Counted from the first letter of the stretch, positions 1 to 6,794 are shown. The stretch: 10,233 nucleotides of DNA from Hyphomicrobiales bacterium (GCA_017849395.1 JAFIHO010000259.1:1-10233); one strand, 5' to 3'. Notes: a model not told the origin generated them from the sequence alone. A program made the numbers and translations.

Positions 1-252
1 CACCACCTGGCGCAAAAGGCCGGCGGCAGTGAACTGGTGCAGCGTATTATAGATGGTGGCCAACGAGATTTTCATGCCCGCATCGGAAGCCTCGCCATGC
101 AGTGTCTCCGCCGTCACATGCCGGTCCATGCCGGTCAGCAACAGGCTCGCCAATTCCACCCGTTGGCGGGTAGGGCGCAAACCAGCCTCGCGCAGCCGGT
201 AGGTGGCTTGGCTGGCGGCCTGGAGGGGAGACTTTCTGGCGATCGGGGCCAT
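1..252 (-). CDS. irr: Irr-like Fur-family iron response regulator, 5' part only
   Basis: This is the first 84 codons of a Fur-superfamily transcription regulator, read leftwards and cut by the window edge. The visible part is the N-terminal winged-helix DNA-binding domain. It has LREAGLRPTRQRVELASLL at residues 20-38 and the recognition-helix region SLATIYNTLHQFTAAGLLRQ at about 63-82, a pattern typical of the Irr branch rather than classical Fur. In alphaproteobacteria Irr senses iron through haem status and binds ICE operators. The ATG at 252 is supported by AAGGA (complement of 258-262) five bases upstream. It is divergent from fabA-fabB-fabI, an arrangement I know from other alphaproteobacteria. 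The haem- and metal-binding C-terminal half lies outside the window, so Irr versus another Fur paralogue is judged from the N-terminus and neighbours only. Confidence 0.85.
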   Translation of the reverse strand, partial: MAPIARKSPLQAASQATYRLREAGLRPTRQRVELASLLLTGMDRHVTAETLHGEASDAGMKISLATIYNTLHQFTAAGLLRQVV

Positions 253-257
253 CGGGT

Positions 258-299
258 TCCTTACTGTCGGGACAAACGCATCCCTGTTAGACTAGCATA
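258..299 (-). promoter_or_regulatory. Candidate irr promoter and ribosome binding site
   Basis: Reading leftwards, TTAGAA (complement of 318-323) and TATGCT (complement of 294-299) are 18 bp apart and could be the -35 and -10 of irr. AAGGA (258-262) is the ribosome binding site. The -35 candidate is the right arm of the ICE-like palindrome at 309-323, so a protein bound there would block this promoter. The hexamers match the consensus only partly and the start point is a guess. Confidence 0.35.
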
Positions 300-308
300 G
301 AATACTGG

Positions 309-323
309 TTAGAACGTTTCTAA
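309..323. promoter_or_regulatory. ICE-like palindrome (possible Irr operator)
   Basis: TTAGAA-CGT-TTCTAA is a perfect 6+6 inverted repeat with a 3-bp spacer in the irr/fabA intergenic region. It closely resembles the iron control element recognised by Irr (roughly TTTAGAAnnnTTCTAAA, quoted from memory); the outermost bases here are G rather than T and A. Its position fits autoregulation of irr, control of the fab cluster, or both. The motif is seen directly; Irr binding is inference. Confidence 0.6.
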
Positions 324-429
324 GCAACAATCGGTTGCCGTACGGCTTTTCAAGATGGCCTTGGCTCCGCATTTGCGCTAGGAGCGTTAAAAAAAGGCCG
401 GATTCCCCCGGTTTTAAGGAAGCCGCACC

Positions 430-987
430 GTGGACACACCTGTTCGCAAATCCAGTTTCGATTATCAGGGCCTGCTGGCCTGCGCTCGCGGAGAGCTTTT
501 CGGCCCGGGCAATGCCCAGTTGCCGCTGCCCCCGATGCTGATGTTCGATCGCATTACTTCCATCACCGCCGATGGCGGGCCTGACGGCAAGGGCGAGGTG
601 GTAGCGGAAATGGATGTGAACCCTGACCTGTGGTTCTTCAAATGCCATTTCCAGGGCGACCCCGTCATGCCGGGCTGTCTTGGGCTGGACGCGCTTTGGC
701 AGATGGTTGGTTTCTTCCTGGGCTGGATGGGCGGCATAGGCCGCGGCCGGGCGCTGGGTGTTGGCGAAGTGAAATTCACTGGGATGGTTCTGCCCGACGC
801 CAAGAAGATAACGTACATAGTACAATTCAAGCGCGTGATCATGCGCAGACTGATCCTGGGCATCGCCGACGGCGTGATGAAAGTGGACGGCAAGGTGATC
901 TACGAGGCAAAGGATCTTCGCGTCGGCCTGTTCACCGACGCGGCCGCCGCGCTGGCCCAGTCCGCACCCGCCCCCGCCACGGCGTGA
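430..987 (+). CDS. fabA: 3-hydroxydecanoyl-ACP dehydratase/isomerase FabA
   Basis: The 185-residue hot-dog-fold enzyme dehydrates 3-hydroxyacyl-ACP and isomerises trans-2- to cis-3-decenoyl-ACP, the branch point to unsaturated fatty acids in the cytoplasm. The catalytic pair is visible: His73 in FFKCHFQGDPVMPG and Asp87 in CLGLDALWQ, 14 residues apart as in E. coli FabA (His70, Asp84). The C-terminus adds a short Ala/Pro-rich tail (from about 170), slightly longer than the usual 171 residues. The start is a GTG at 430 preceded by AAGGA at 416-420; the next methionine, in the PPMLMFDR stretch, would remove conserved sequence. It is followed 46 bp later by fabB on the same strand, the standard pairing for the anaerobic unsaturated fatty acid pathway. 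Confidence 0.95.
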   Translation: MDTPVRKSSFDYQGLLACARGELFGPGNAQLPLPPMLMFDRITSITADGGPDGKGEVVAEMDVNPDLWFFKCHFQGDPVMPGCLGLDALWQMVGFFLGWMGGIGRGRALGVGEVKFTGMVLPDAKKITYIVQFKRVIMRRLILGIADGVMKVDGKVIYEAKDLRVGLFTDAAAALAQSAPAPATA

Positions 988-1033
988 CGCACAAGCGTCT
1001 CGCCTCTCTTAAAACCGGAGCGTAAAAGACCCC

Positions 1034-2251
1034 ATGCGGCGCGTCGTGGTTACCGGCCTTGGCATCGTGTCTTCCATCGGCAACAACGCCGAGGAAGTGA
1101 CCGAAAGTCTGCGCCATGCCCGTTCGGGCATCGTCACCGCCGACGATTATGTGCGGCTTGGCTTCCGCAGCCAGGTACATGGCAGCCTGAAAATTAATCT
1201 CGACGAAGTGGTGGACCGGCGCGCCCGCCGTTTCCAGGGCGACGGTGCGGGCTATTGCTGGGTGGCGATGACCCAGGCCATCGCGGATGCGGGACTGGAA
1301 GAGAAAGACATTTCCAACCCGCGCACCGGCCTGATCGTCGGCTCGGGCGGCCCCAGCACCAAGGCGATCGTCGGCGCGGCCGATATCACCCGCCAGAACA
1401 ACAGCCCCAAGCGGGTCGGCCCCTTCGCGGTGCCCAAGGCGATGAGCTCGACCTGCAGCGCCAACCTGTCCACCTGGTTCAAGACCAAGGGCGTGAATTA
1501 TTCCATCTCGTCCGCCTGCTCGACCTCGGCCAACTGCATCGGCAATGCCTATGAGATGATCCAGTGGGGCAAGCAGGATGTGATGTTCGCGGGCGGCGGC
1601 GAAGAACTGGACTGGACTTTGTCCGAACTGTTCGACGCGATGGGCGCCATGTCGTCCAAATTCAACGCCTCGCCCGAAAGCGCGTCACGCGCCTATGACG
1701 TGAGCCGCGATGGTTTCGTCATCTCCGGCGGCGGCGGCATCCTGGTGCTGGAAGAACTGGAGCACGCCAGGGCACGCGGCGCGAAAATCTGGGCGGAGCT
1801 GGTCGGGTATGGCGCAACCTCCGACGGCGCCGATATGGTCGCGCCGTCCGGCGAAGGCGCGATCCGCTGCATGCAGATGGCGATCCAGAATGTGAAGGCG
1901 CCGATCGACTATATCAATCCGCACGCCACCTCGACCCCGGTGGGCGATATTCCCGAAATCAACGCCATCCGCACCGTGTTCGGCGAGAAGATGCCGCCGA
2001 TCAGCGCCACCAAATCGCTCACCGGCCACAGCCAGGGCGCGGCGGGCGTGCATGAAGCAATCTACACATTGCTGATGATGCGGAACAATTTCATCTGCGA
2101 AAGCGCCAACATCCAGGAAATCGATCCCGCGGTGGCGGACGCTAATATCCTGCGCCAGCGCAGGGACAACGTGAATATCGAAACCGCTCTTTCCAATTCG
2201 TTCGGTTTCGGCGGCACCAACGCCACGCTGGTTTTCCAGAAACATCACTAG
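1034..2251 (+). CDS. fabB: 3-oxoacyl-ACP synthase I FabB
   Basis: This 405-residue thiolase-fold condensing enzyme elongates acyl-ACP with malonyl-ACP and is needed to extend the cis-3-decenoyl product of FabA. The Cys-His-His triad is intact: Cys162 in SSACSTSANC, His297 in NPHATSTPVGD and His332 in the TKSLTGHSQGAAG stretch, with Lys327 in the same stretch. All are one residue off E. coli FabB numbering. Length and the N-terminal MRRVVVTGLGIVSSIGN are full-length. GGAG at 1017-1020 lies 13 bp before the ATG, a rather long spacing. It sits between fabA and fabI and is probably cotranscribed with fabA; a FabF-type identity is unlikely given these motifs and the fabA partnership. Confidence 0.95.
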   Translation: MRRVVVTGLGIVSSIGNNAEEVTESLRHARSGIVTADDYVRLGFRSQVHGSLKINLDEVVDRRARRFQGDGAGYCWVAMTQAIADAGLEEKDISNPRTGLIVGSGGPSTKAIVGAADITRQNNSPKRVGPFAVPKAMSSTCSANLSTWFKTKGVNYSISSACSTSANCIGNAYEMIQWGKQDVMFAGGGEELDWTLSELFDAMGAMSSKFNASPESASRAYDVSRDGFVISGGGGILVLEELEHARARGAKIWAELVGYGATSDGADMVAPSGEGAIRCMQMAIQNVKAPIDYINPHATSTPVGDIPEINAIRTVFGEKMPPISATKSLTGHSQGAAGVHEAIYTLLMMRNNFICESANIQEIDPAVADANILRQRRDNVNIETALSNSFGFGGTNATLVFQKHH

Positions 2252-2311
2252 TTTTTCCGGTCGCGGTTCCGGACGGAAAACCGCTGCACAATTTTCCTGG
2301 AACCACTCCGT

Positions 2312-3184
2312 ATGGAACAGAAAATACCCCGCAACCAGATCGCCGCCGAACCCCGTTCCGGCCTGATGGCAGGCAAGCGCGGCCTGGTGATGGGCGTGGC
2401 CAACGATCACTCTATCGCATGGGGCATCGCGCGGATGCTGGCGGCGCATGGAGCGGAAGTCGCCTTCACCTATCAGGGTGATGCCCAGGCCCGCCGCCTG
2501 AAGCCCCTGGCCGAGAGCATCGGCAGCACGATCATGCTGCCGGCCGATGTCGAAAAGGATTCCGAACTCGATGCCGCTTTCGCCGCGCTGAAGCAGCAAT
2601 GGGGCCATCTGGATTTCCTGGTCCATGCCATCGCCTTCTCCGACCGCGAGGAGTTGAAGGGCCGCTACGTCGATACGTCGCGCGCCAACTTCCTGCGCAG
2701 CCTGGATATCTCCTGCTACTCCTTCACTGCCGTCGCCCAGCGCGCCGCGCAGCTTATGCATCCCAAGGGCGGCTCGCTCATCACCCTGTCCTATCTGGGC
2801 GCGACGCGGGTGATGCCCAGCTACAATGTGATGGGTGTCGCAAAGGCGGCCCTGGAAGCCAGGGTGCGCTATCTCGCCGCCGATCTGGGCAAGGATCGCA
2901 TCCGCGTCAACGCCATCTCGGCCGGACCGATGCGCACCCTGGCAGGCGCGGCAGTCGGCGATGCGCGCATGGTATTCAAATGGGTCAAGGCGCAATCGCC
3001 GCTGAAGAAATCAGTCGAGCTCGACCATGTCGGCGGCGCGGCGCTCTATCTGCTCAGCGAGCTCAGCGGCGGCGTCACCGGCGAAGTGCATTTCGTCGAT
3101 GCGGGCTTCAACGTGGTGGGGATGCCGCCGGTGCCGGATCTGAACGGCTGGCAACCGCTGGACGAGGGCAAGTCCGAGAGCTGA
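2312..3184 (+). CDS. fabI: Enoyl-ACP reductase (NADH-type) FabI
   Basis: The 290-residue short-chain dehydrogenase-type enzyme performs the last reduction of each fatty acid elongation cycle and is the family target of triclosan-type inhibitors. The nucleotide-binding segment GKRGLVMGVANDHSIAWG (21-38) is the divergent glycine motif typical of FabI. The catalytic set is Tyr161 (LSYLGA), Tyr171 and Lys178 (SYNVMGVAK), giving the Tyr-x6-Lys spacing. The C-terminus (GEVHFVDAGFNVVGMP) is complete. The ATG at 2312 gives an N-terminus about a dozen residues longer than E. coli FabI and has only a weak ribosome site; Met19 (2366) is the alternative, but SGLMAGKRG resembles alphaproteobacterial proteins that begin upstream of it. 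It lies 60 bp after fabB, so it may be in the same transcript. Confidence 0.94.
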   Translation: MEQKIPRNQIAAEPRSGLMAGKRGLVMGVANDHSIAWGIARMLAAHGAEVAFTYQGDAQARRLKPLAESIGSTIMLPADVEKDSELDAAFAALKQQWGHLDFLVHAIAFSDREELKGRYVDTSRANFLRSLDISCYSFTAVAQRAAQLMHPKGGSLITLSYLGATRVMPSYNVMGVAKAALEARVRYLAADLGKDRIRVNAISAGPMRTLAGAAVGDARMVFKWVKAQSPLKKSVELDHVGGAALYLLSELSGGVTGEVHFVDAGFNVVGMPPVPDLNGWQPLDEGKSES

Positions 3185-3209
3185 TCCATACCGGAGCCTG
3201 CGGGGGGCG

Positions 3210-3650
3210 ATGCTGGAAAAACCAAAATCGCCGCGCGCCAACTGGCTATTCTGGTGGCGCACCGCTCCCAACGAGATCGACTGGCTCGCCGCGCATTATG
3301 ACGGCCTCACCCTTACCCAGTCGCCGAAGGGGCAAAGCGTTCTTCTGATCCTGTTCAGCCTCGCGATGACGGCGTTTGTCGCGCTGTTCGCCGGGTTCGA
3401 TCCCGAAGTGCTAATCATGGCCGTGTTGATGTTGGCCCTCGGTGTCTTCATCTATTTCGGTCATCGCTGGGCGATGATCGGCGCCATGCTGATCTGGACC
3501 TTGGAGAAAGGGGTGACGCTCTTCACCAACCCGCGTTTTGCAGTGACGAGCATCCTGTTCTGGTGCATCTTCATGCACGCTTTCTGGCAGGCCTTCCGGG
3601 TCGAACAACGCCGCCGCAGGGCGAAAATCGGGGCCGAAGCTTTCGACTGA
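3210..3650 (+). CDS. Small four-helix membrane protein, function unknown
   Basis: I do not recognise this 146-residue protein. It has a hydrophilic, Trp-rich N-terminus (NWLFWWRTAP at 11-20), then about four predicted membrane helices at roughly 43-62, 66-84, 86-106 and 110-130, and a strongly basic end (EQRRRRAK, 132-139). By the positive-inside rule both ends would be cytoplasmic. A purine-rich GGGGGG (3202-3207) close to the ATG can serve as ribosome site. It begins 25 bp after fabI, so it could be read from the fab cluster, which might hint at a membrane or lipid link; that is inference from position only. Its stop lies only 3 bp from the stop of the convergent small gene at 3654-3932. 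Confidence 0.75.
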   Translation: MLEKPKSPRANWLFWWRTAPNEIDWLAAHYDGLTLTQSPKGQSVLLILFSLAMTAFVALFAGFDPEVLIMAVLMLALGVFIYFGHRWAMIGAMLIWTLEKGVTLFTNPRFAVTSILFWCIFMHAFWQAFRVEQRRRRAKIGAEAFD

Positions 3651-3653
3651 AAT

Positions 3654-3932
3654 TCAGCGCGGGTTGCCGGGCGGCAGGCTCAGGCCATGCACCATCAGAA
3701 CATCGCGATAATGGTTCAGATAGCCCCACAGATTGTTTCGAAGCGCAGTCAGCTCCGCCATCGTCTGGGCATCCACCACGCCCCGCGCCTTGTCGCAGAC
3801 CGAATCCGCTGCCAGGCACATGGCCTGAAGATCGCTGCCCTCGACCAGCATTCCCGGCAGGCTGCGCTCCGGGTGCCGAAGCACCGAACTTCCCGTCTTG
3901 TCGGAATAGATTTCGACCCGGTCGAACCGCAT
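3654..3932 (-). CDS. Small soluble protein of unknown function downstream of carA
   Basis: This 92-residue protein starts MRFDRVEIYSDKTGSSVLRH and ends VLMVHGLSLPPGNPR. It has no membrane segment or signal peptide. The motifs VEIYSDKT, RHPERSLPGMLVEGSDL and LRNNLWGYLNHYRDVL look like a conserved family of small uncharacterised proteins (possibly DUF6959; this is from memory and uncertain). A longer frame opens at 3995 and would overlap the end of carA. I prefer the ATG at 3932: it lies 22 bp beyond the carA stop, is preceded by a purine-rich GGGGGCG, and begins where the family-like sequence begins. It is probably cotranscribed with carA. Nothing in it suggests a role in carbamoyl phosphate synthesis. 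Confidence 0.7.
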   Translation of the reverse strand: MRFDRVEIYSDKTGSSVLRHPERSLPGMLVEGSDLQAMCLAADSVCDKARGVVDAQTMAELTALRNNLWGYLNHYRDVLMVHGLSLPPGNPR

Positions 3933-3954
3933 GACCTTCGCGCCCCCAAGCCCG

Positions 3955-5160
3955 CTATTGTTTGCGCGCTTTGGCCGCCTTTGCAAATCTTTCAAACAGA
4001 TAGTGTGAATCCATCGGGCCGGGGGACGCCTCGGGATGATACTGCACGCCGAACACCGGCTTGCCGTCCAGCGCGATGCCGCAATTGGTGCCGTCGAACA
4101 GGGACAGGTGCGTCTCGCTCACCCCAGGCGGCAGGGTGGCCGTATCGACCGTGAAGCCGTGATTCATCGACACGATCTCCACCTTGCCGGTGGTCAAATC
4201 CTTCACCGGATGGTTCGCGCCATCATGTCCCTGGGGCATCTTTTTCGTTTTTGCCCCCAGCGCCAGGCCCAGCATCTGATGGCCCAGGCAGATGCCGAAC
4301 ACCGGCACGCCTGCCTCTATCACGCCCTTGATGGTCGGAATGGCATATTCGCCCGTTGCCGCCGGATCGCCCGGGCCGTTGGACAACAGCACGCCATCGG
4401 GCTTGTGGCGCATAACGTCTTCGACACTGGCATTGGCGGGCACCACGGTGATGTCCGCGCCCAGCCCCGCCAAAAGGCGCAGGATGTTACGCTTCACGCC
4501 ATAGTCGATGACGGTCACGCGCCAGTCCGGTTTAGCTTCCTTGTCATAGCCCACGCCCCACGCCCAGGGCGTTTCCGACCACTTATAAGTCTGGCGCGCT
4601 GACACGTCCTTCGCCAGGTCCAGACCTTCCAGGCCGGAAAACTCCTTCGCCTGCCGCACCAATGCATCGCAGTCGAACGACCCCGCCTCGGGAGACGAGC
4701 CCAGATTGACCACCACGCCATGCGGCATGCCCTTGTCCCGGATCAGGCTGGTCAGGGCGCGGGTGTCGATGCCCGCCACGGCGGGGATATTGTGCTTCTT
4801 CAGCCAGCGGTCCAGCGCCATCAGGCTGCGATAATTGGACGGGTGCTCCGCATCCGCCCGCACGATTAGCCCGCGCACCGCGGGCGTGATGGTCTCGATA
4901 TCCTCGTCATTGGCGCCGACAATGCCGATATGAGGAAAGGTGAAGGCGACGATCTGCCCAGCATAGGACGGATCGCTCAGGATTTCCTGATAGCCGGTCA
5001 TCGCGGTGTTGAAGCAGACTTCGCCCACCGCGCTGCCCGGCGCGCCGAAGCCGGTGCCTTCGAAAAAGGTGCCGTCCGCCAGCATCAGGCCTCCTTTGGA
5101 ACCGGCGCGCGAAAATGCTGGCTCCGCGGCGGCGGAGGGGGCAGGGGATGCATCAGTCAT
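3955..5160 (-). CDS. carA: Carbamoyl phosphate synthetase small (glutaminase) subunit
   Basis: The 401-residue subunit hydrolyses glutamine and channels ammonia to the large subunit CarB, feeding both arginine and pyrimidine synthesis. The N-terminal CarA-specific domain is clear (GGLMLADGTFFEGTGFGA from 23, CFNTAMTGYQEILSDPSYAG at 49-68). The C-terminal class I amidotransferase domain carries nucleophile Cys291 (FGICLGHQML) and His375/Glu377 (VQYHPEASP), with LLSNGPGDPAATG at 258-270 as a supporting motif. An Ala/Ser-rich extension of about 20 residues precedes the domain. The ATG at 5160 has GAGG (complement of 5167-5170) just upstream. The gene after carA on this strand is not carB, so CarB must be encoded elsewhere or further away. 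Confidence 0.96.
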   Translation of the reverse strand: MTDASPAPSAAAEPAFSRAGSKGGLMLADGTFFEGTGFGAPGSAVGEVCFNTAMTGYQEILSDPSYAGQIVAFTFPHIGIVGANDEDIETITPAVRGLIVRADAEHPSNYRSLMALDRWLKKHNIPAVAGIDTRALTSLIRDKGMPHGVVVNLGSSPEAGSFDCDALVRQAKEFSGLEGLDLAKDVSARQTYKWSETPWAWGVGYDKEAKPDWRVTVIDYGVKRNILRLLAGLGADITVVPANASVEDVMRHKPDGVLLSNGPGDPAATGEYAIPTIKGVIEAGVPVFGICLGHQMLGLALGAKTKKMPQGHDGANHPVKDLTTGKVEIVSMNHGFTVDTATLPPGVSETHLSLFDGTNCGIALDGKPVFGVQYHPEASPGPMDSHYLFERFAKAAKARKQ

Positions 5161-5170
5161 GGGGGCCTCG

Positions 5171-5228
5171 AATTTGCGCGAACCTATTGATGCGAAGCTG
5201 CTCCGTCAACCTGCAACATGCGCAAATT
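5171..5228. repeat. 9-bp inverted repeat flanking the carA promoter
   Basis: AATTTGCGC at 5171-5179 and its exact complement GCGCAAATT at 5220-5228 are separated by 40 bp. The arm centres are 49 bp apart, close to five helical turns. One arm overlaps the predicted carA start point and the other lies just upstream of the -35. The arrangement suggests paired operator sites, but it could be chance. If transcription began further upstream, the arms could also pair in the RNA. Confidence 0.5.
5181..5209 (-). promoter_or_regulatory. Candidate carA promoter
   Basis: Read leftwards, TTGACG (complement of 5204-5209), a 17-bp spacer and TAGGTT (complement of 5181-5186) form a good housekeeping promoter match. 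The -35 also fits the alphaproteobacterial TTGACGS preference. Transcription would start near 5173, leaving a leader of about a dozen bases that still includes the GAGG ribosome site. The promoter sits exactly between the arms of the inverted repeat at 5171-5228. Confidence 0.6.
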
Positions 5229-5248
5229 TCCCCTGCGTTTTCAAAGCG

Positions 5249-5297
5249 TTGAAGAAGCGGCCTGTTTCGCTTAAGTTCCTCCTTTCCAAAAAGGCGG
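5249..5297 (+). promoter_or_regulatory. Candidate yqeY promoter and ribosome binding site
   Basis: TTGAAG (5249-5254), a 17-bp spacer and TAAGTT (5272-5277) form a plausible sigma-70-type promoter. AAGGCGG (5291-5297) is a good ribosome site six bases before the ATG at 5304. The promoter diverges from the carA promoter in the same spacer, about 40 bp away. Assigned by eye only. Confidence 0.5.
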
Positions 5298-5303
5298 ATT
5301 CTC

Positions 5304-5762
5304 ATGTCCCTGCGCGCAACCCTTAATGATGCGATGAAAGAGGCGATGAAGGCCAAGGACGCCAAGCGCCTGGCCACGCTGCGCATGGTGCTGGCCGCGC
5401 TGAAGGACCGCGACATCGCCGCGCGCACCGAAACCAGCCGCGATCTTCTGGGCGATGACGAGATTCTCACCCTGCTGGCCAAGATGATCAAGCAGCGCGA
5501 GGAATCCGCCGCCGCCTATGACACGGGTAACCGTCCCGATCTGGCGGCGGGCGAACGCGAGGAGATCGCGGTCATCCGTTCCTTCATGCCCAAACAGATG
5601 GACGAGACCGAAACCGCCGCCGCAATCAAGGCGGTGATCGCGGAACTGGGCGCGGCCTCGGTCAAGGACATGGGCAAGGTGATGGCCGCGCTAAAAGAGC
5701 GTTATGCGGGCCAGATGGATTTCGGCAAGGCCAGCGCCGCGACCAAGGCGGCCCTTTCGTAA
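5304..5762 (+). CDS. GatB/YqeY domain-containing protein
   Basis: This 152-residue, mostly helical soluble protein belongs to the YqeY family, related to the C-terminal tail domain of the amidotransferase subunit GatB that contacts tRNA. A stand-alone biochemical role is not settled. Family signatures seen include the N-terminal MSLRATLNDAMKEAMKAKD, TLRMVLAALKDRDI around 25-38, EREEIAVIRSFMPKQM around 83-98 and the C-terminal DMGKVMAALKERYAGQMDF. Length matches the usual 145-155 residues. It is divergent from carA and near dnaG-rpoD, a neighbourhood typical for this gene in alphaproteobacteria. Its stop is separated by only 18 bp from the convergent GAF gene, with no clear terminator between them. 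Confidence 0.9.
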   Translation: MSLRATLNDAMKEAMKAKDAKRLATLRMVLAALKDRDIAARTETSRDLLGDDEILTLLAKMIKQREESAAAYDTGNRPDLAAGEREEIAVIRSFMPKQMDETETAAAIKAVIAELGAASVKDMGKVMAALKERYAGQMDFGKASAATKAALS

Positions 5763-5780
5763 CAGGCGCGCCGCCACCGC

Positions 5781-6272
5781 TTACGGGATCAATCCTTTCA
5801 ACGCCCCGCCTACCAGGAAGCCCATCGTCTTCACCGCCGCGATGTCGGCGTCGCTGAACTGTCGCCGTTCCGCCCAATAGGCGCCGATGGCAGCGGCGGG
5901 GGAATTGTCTCCCGCCGGCGTCATGATGAGACTTTTCACGAAGGTGTGGCGATATACGTCATGGGGAATGCGCGGGTCGGTGAACACATCCTCGATCGCC
6001 ACGGTCTGCACATGTGCCATCGCCCAGCCGGAAATGCATCTCGCCATCTTGAAGCGCTGGCCCTTCCATAGCGGCCCGATGGCGTCCTCTTCGGCGTAGT
6101 AGCAATAATCGCCTTCGCGCAGCACAAGGGTGACGCCGTCGCTGCGGAAGATGTCGCGGGCCGCGTCGCGCACCACCTCGATTACTGCGGCGCGGCTCTG
6201 CGCTTCATTCAGTTTTTCGGCGGTGGCGGTAATGAGGCCGAGGCGGGGTTCGTCGTCGAACGGATAGTCCAT
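5781..6272 (-). CDS. Stand-alone GAF-domain protein 1 (divergent copy)
   Basis: This 163-residue protein is almost entirely one GAF domain (about residues 12-160), with no kinase, cyclase or DNA-binding part. The sequence SDGVTLVLREGDYCYYAEED (44-63), GPLWKGQRF (66-74), CISGWAM (79-85) and RIPHDVYRHTFVKSLIM (101-117) matches GAF domains that precede HisKA modules in alphaproteobacterial sensor kinases. GAF domains bind small ligands or mediate dimerisation; no ligand can be named. It is the most divergent of three adjacent paralogues and last in the likely operon, 18 bp after the previous stop. GGGAGG lies upstream of the ATG at 6272. No signal peptide or membrane helix is seen, so it should be cytoplasmic. 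Confidence 0.87.
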   Translation of the reverse strand: MDYPFDDEPRLGLITATAEKLNEAQSRAAVIEVVRDAARDIFRSDGVTLVLREGDYCYYAEEDAIGPLWKGQRFKMARCISGWAMAHVQTVAIEDVFTDPRIPHDVYRHTFVKSLIMTPAGDNSPAAAIGAYWAERRQFSDADIAAVKTMGFLVGGALKGLIP

Positions 6273-6290
6273 CCCCCATGCCTCCCAAAA

Positions 6291-6794
6291 CTACGCGATC
6301 TGCTGCACGCGCGTCATTGCCTGGCTGACAAATCCGGCCAGCGTCTCCACTGCCCCGATCTCGCGCGGAGAAAAGGCGCGCCTGTCGCGCCAATAGGCAC
6401 CCATCGCCGCCATCGCCGTAGTCATGCCGATTGGGGACATGATGAGGCTTTTGACGAAGGTCTTGCGGTAGACATCATGGGGAATGCGTTCATCGGCGAA
6501 GATGTCGGGCACCACCGCCGTCTTGCGGTTCAGCATCGCCCAGCCGGAAATGCAGCTTGTGAGGGGAAATTTCTGCCCCTTCCACAGCGGGCTGATCGCG
6601 TCCTCCTCCACATAATGGCAGAAGCTGTATTCCCGCAGCACGAAAGTTACACCGTCAGCGGAACAGACATTGCGGGCCGATGTGCGCACGATCTCGATGA
6701 TCTCGGCGGAGGTTCGGGCCTGATCCAGGCGGTCGCGGGCGACTTCCAGCAGCCGCCAGCGCGGATCGGTTGCGGAATCGAAAGGAGGTTCCAT
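6291..6794 (-). CDS. Stand-alone GAF-domain protein 2
   Basis: This 167-residue cytoplasmic protein is a single GAF domain with a short N-terminal helix (ARDRLDQARTSAEIIEIVR, 19-37). Key segments are CSADGVTFVLR (44-54), VEEDAISPLWKGQKFP (62-77), CISGWAM (81-87), IPHDVYRKTFVKSLIMSP (104-121) and AMGAYWRDRRAF (130-141). From residue 18 on it is about 82 % identical to GAF protein 3 (27 differences in 150 aligned residues, counted by hand), so the two arose by a fairly recent tandem duplication. No effector domain follows. The ATG at 6794 has no obvious Shine-Dalgarno sequence, which suggests translation coupled to, or cotranscribed from, the upstream copy 54 bp away. Confidence 0.87.
   Translation of the reverse strand: MEPPFDSATDPRWRLLEVARDRLDQARTSAEIIEIVRTSARNVCSADGVTFVLREYSFCHYVEEDAISPLWKGQKFPLTSCISGWAMLNRKTAVVPDIFADERIPHDVYRKTFVKSLIMSPIGMTTAMAAMGAYWRDRRAFSPREIGAVETLAGFVSQAMTRVQQIA

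Noticed and set aside
292..825. A 177-codon minus-strand open frame over fabA and the irr-fabA spacer
   Set aside because: It is antisense to fabA, contains no recognisable domain, and runs through the promoter region; it is a composition artefact.
2253..2280. TTTTCCG / CGGAAAA inverted repeat after fabB as a terminator
   Set aside because: The stem is only 7 bp with a 14-base loop and no T run follows, so an intrinsic terminator between fabB and fabI is not supported.
1685..2995. A 436-codon open frame on the minus strand across fabB and fabI
   Set aside because: It is antisense to two clearly identified genes, its translation is rich in His, Gly, Arg and Gln as expected from the antisense of GC-rich codons, and it shows no family motif.
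3933..3995. Longer version of the small gene after carA, starting at 3995 inside carA
   Set aside because: The added 21 residues (KDLQRRPKRANNS type) come from the out-of-frame carA 3' end and lack family-like sequence; the ATG at 3932 has a purine-rich site before it.
5763..5780. GGCGCGCC palindrome between convergent yqeY and GAF gene 1 as a shared terminator
   Set aside because: The 18-bp gap has a self-complementary 8-mer but no loop and no T run; it is just GC-rich sequence.
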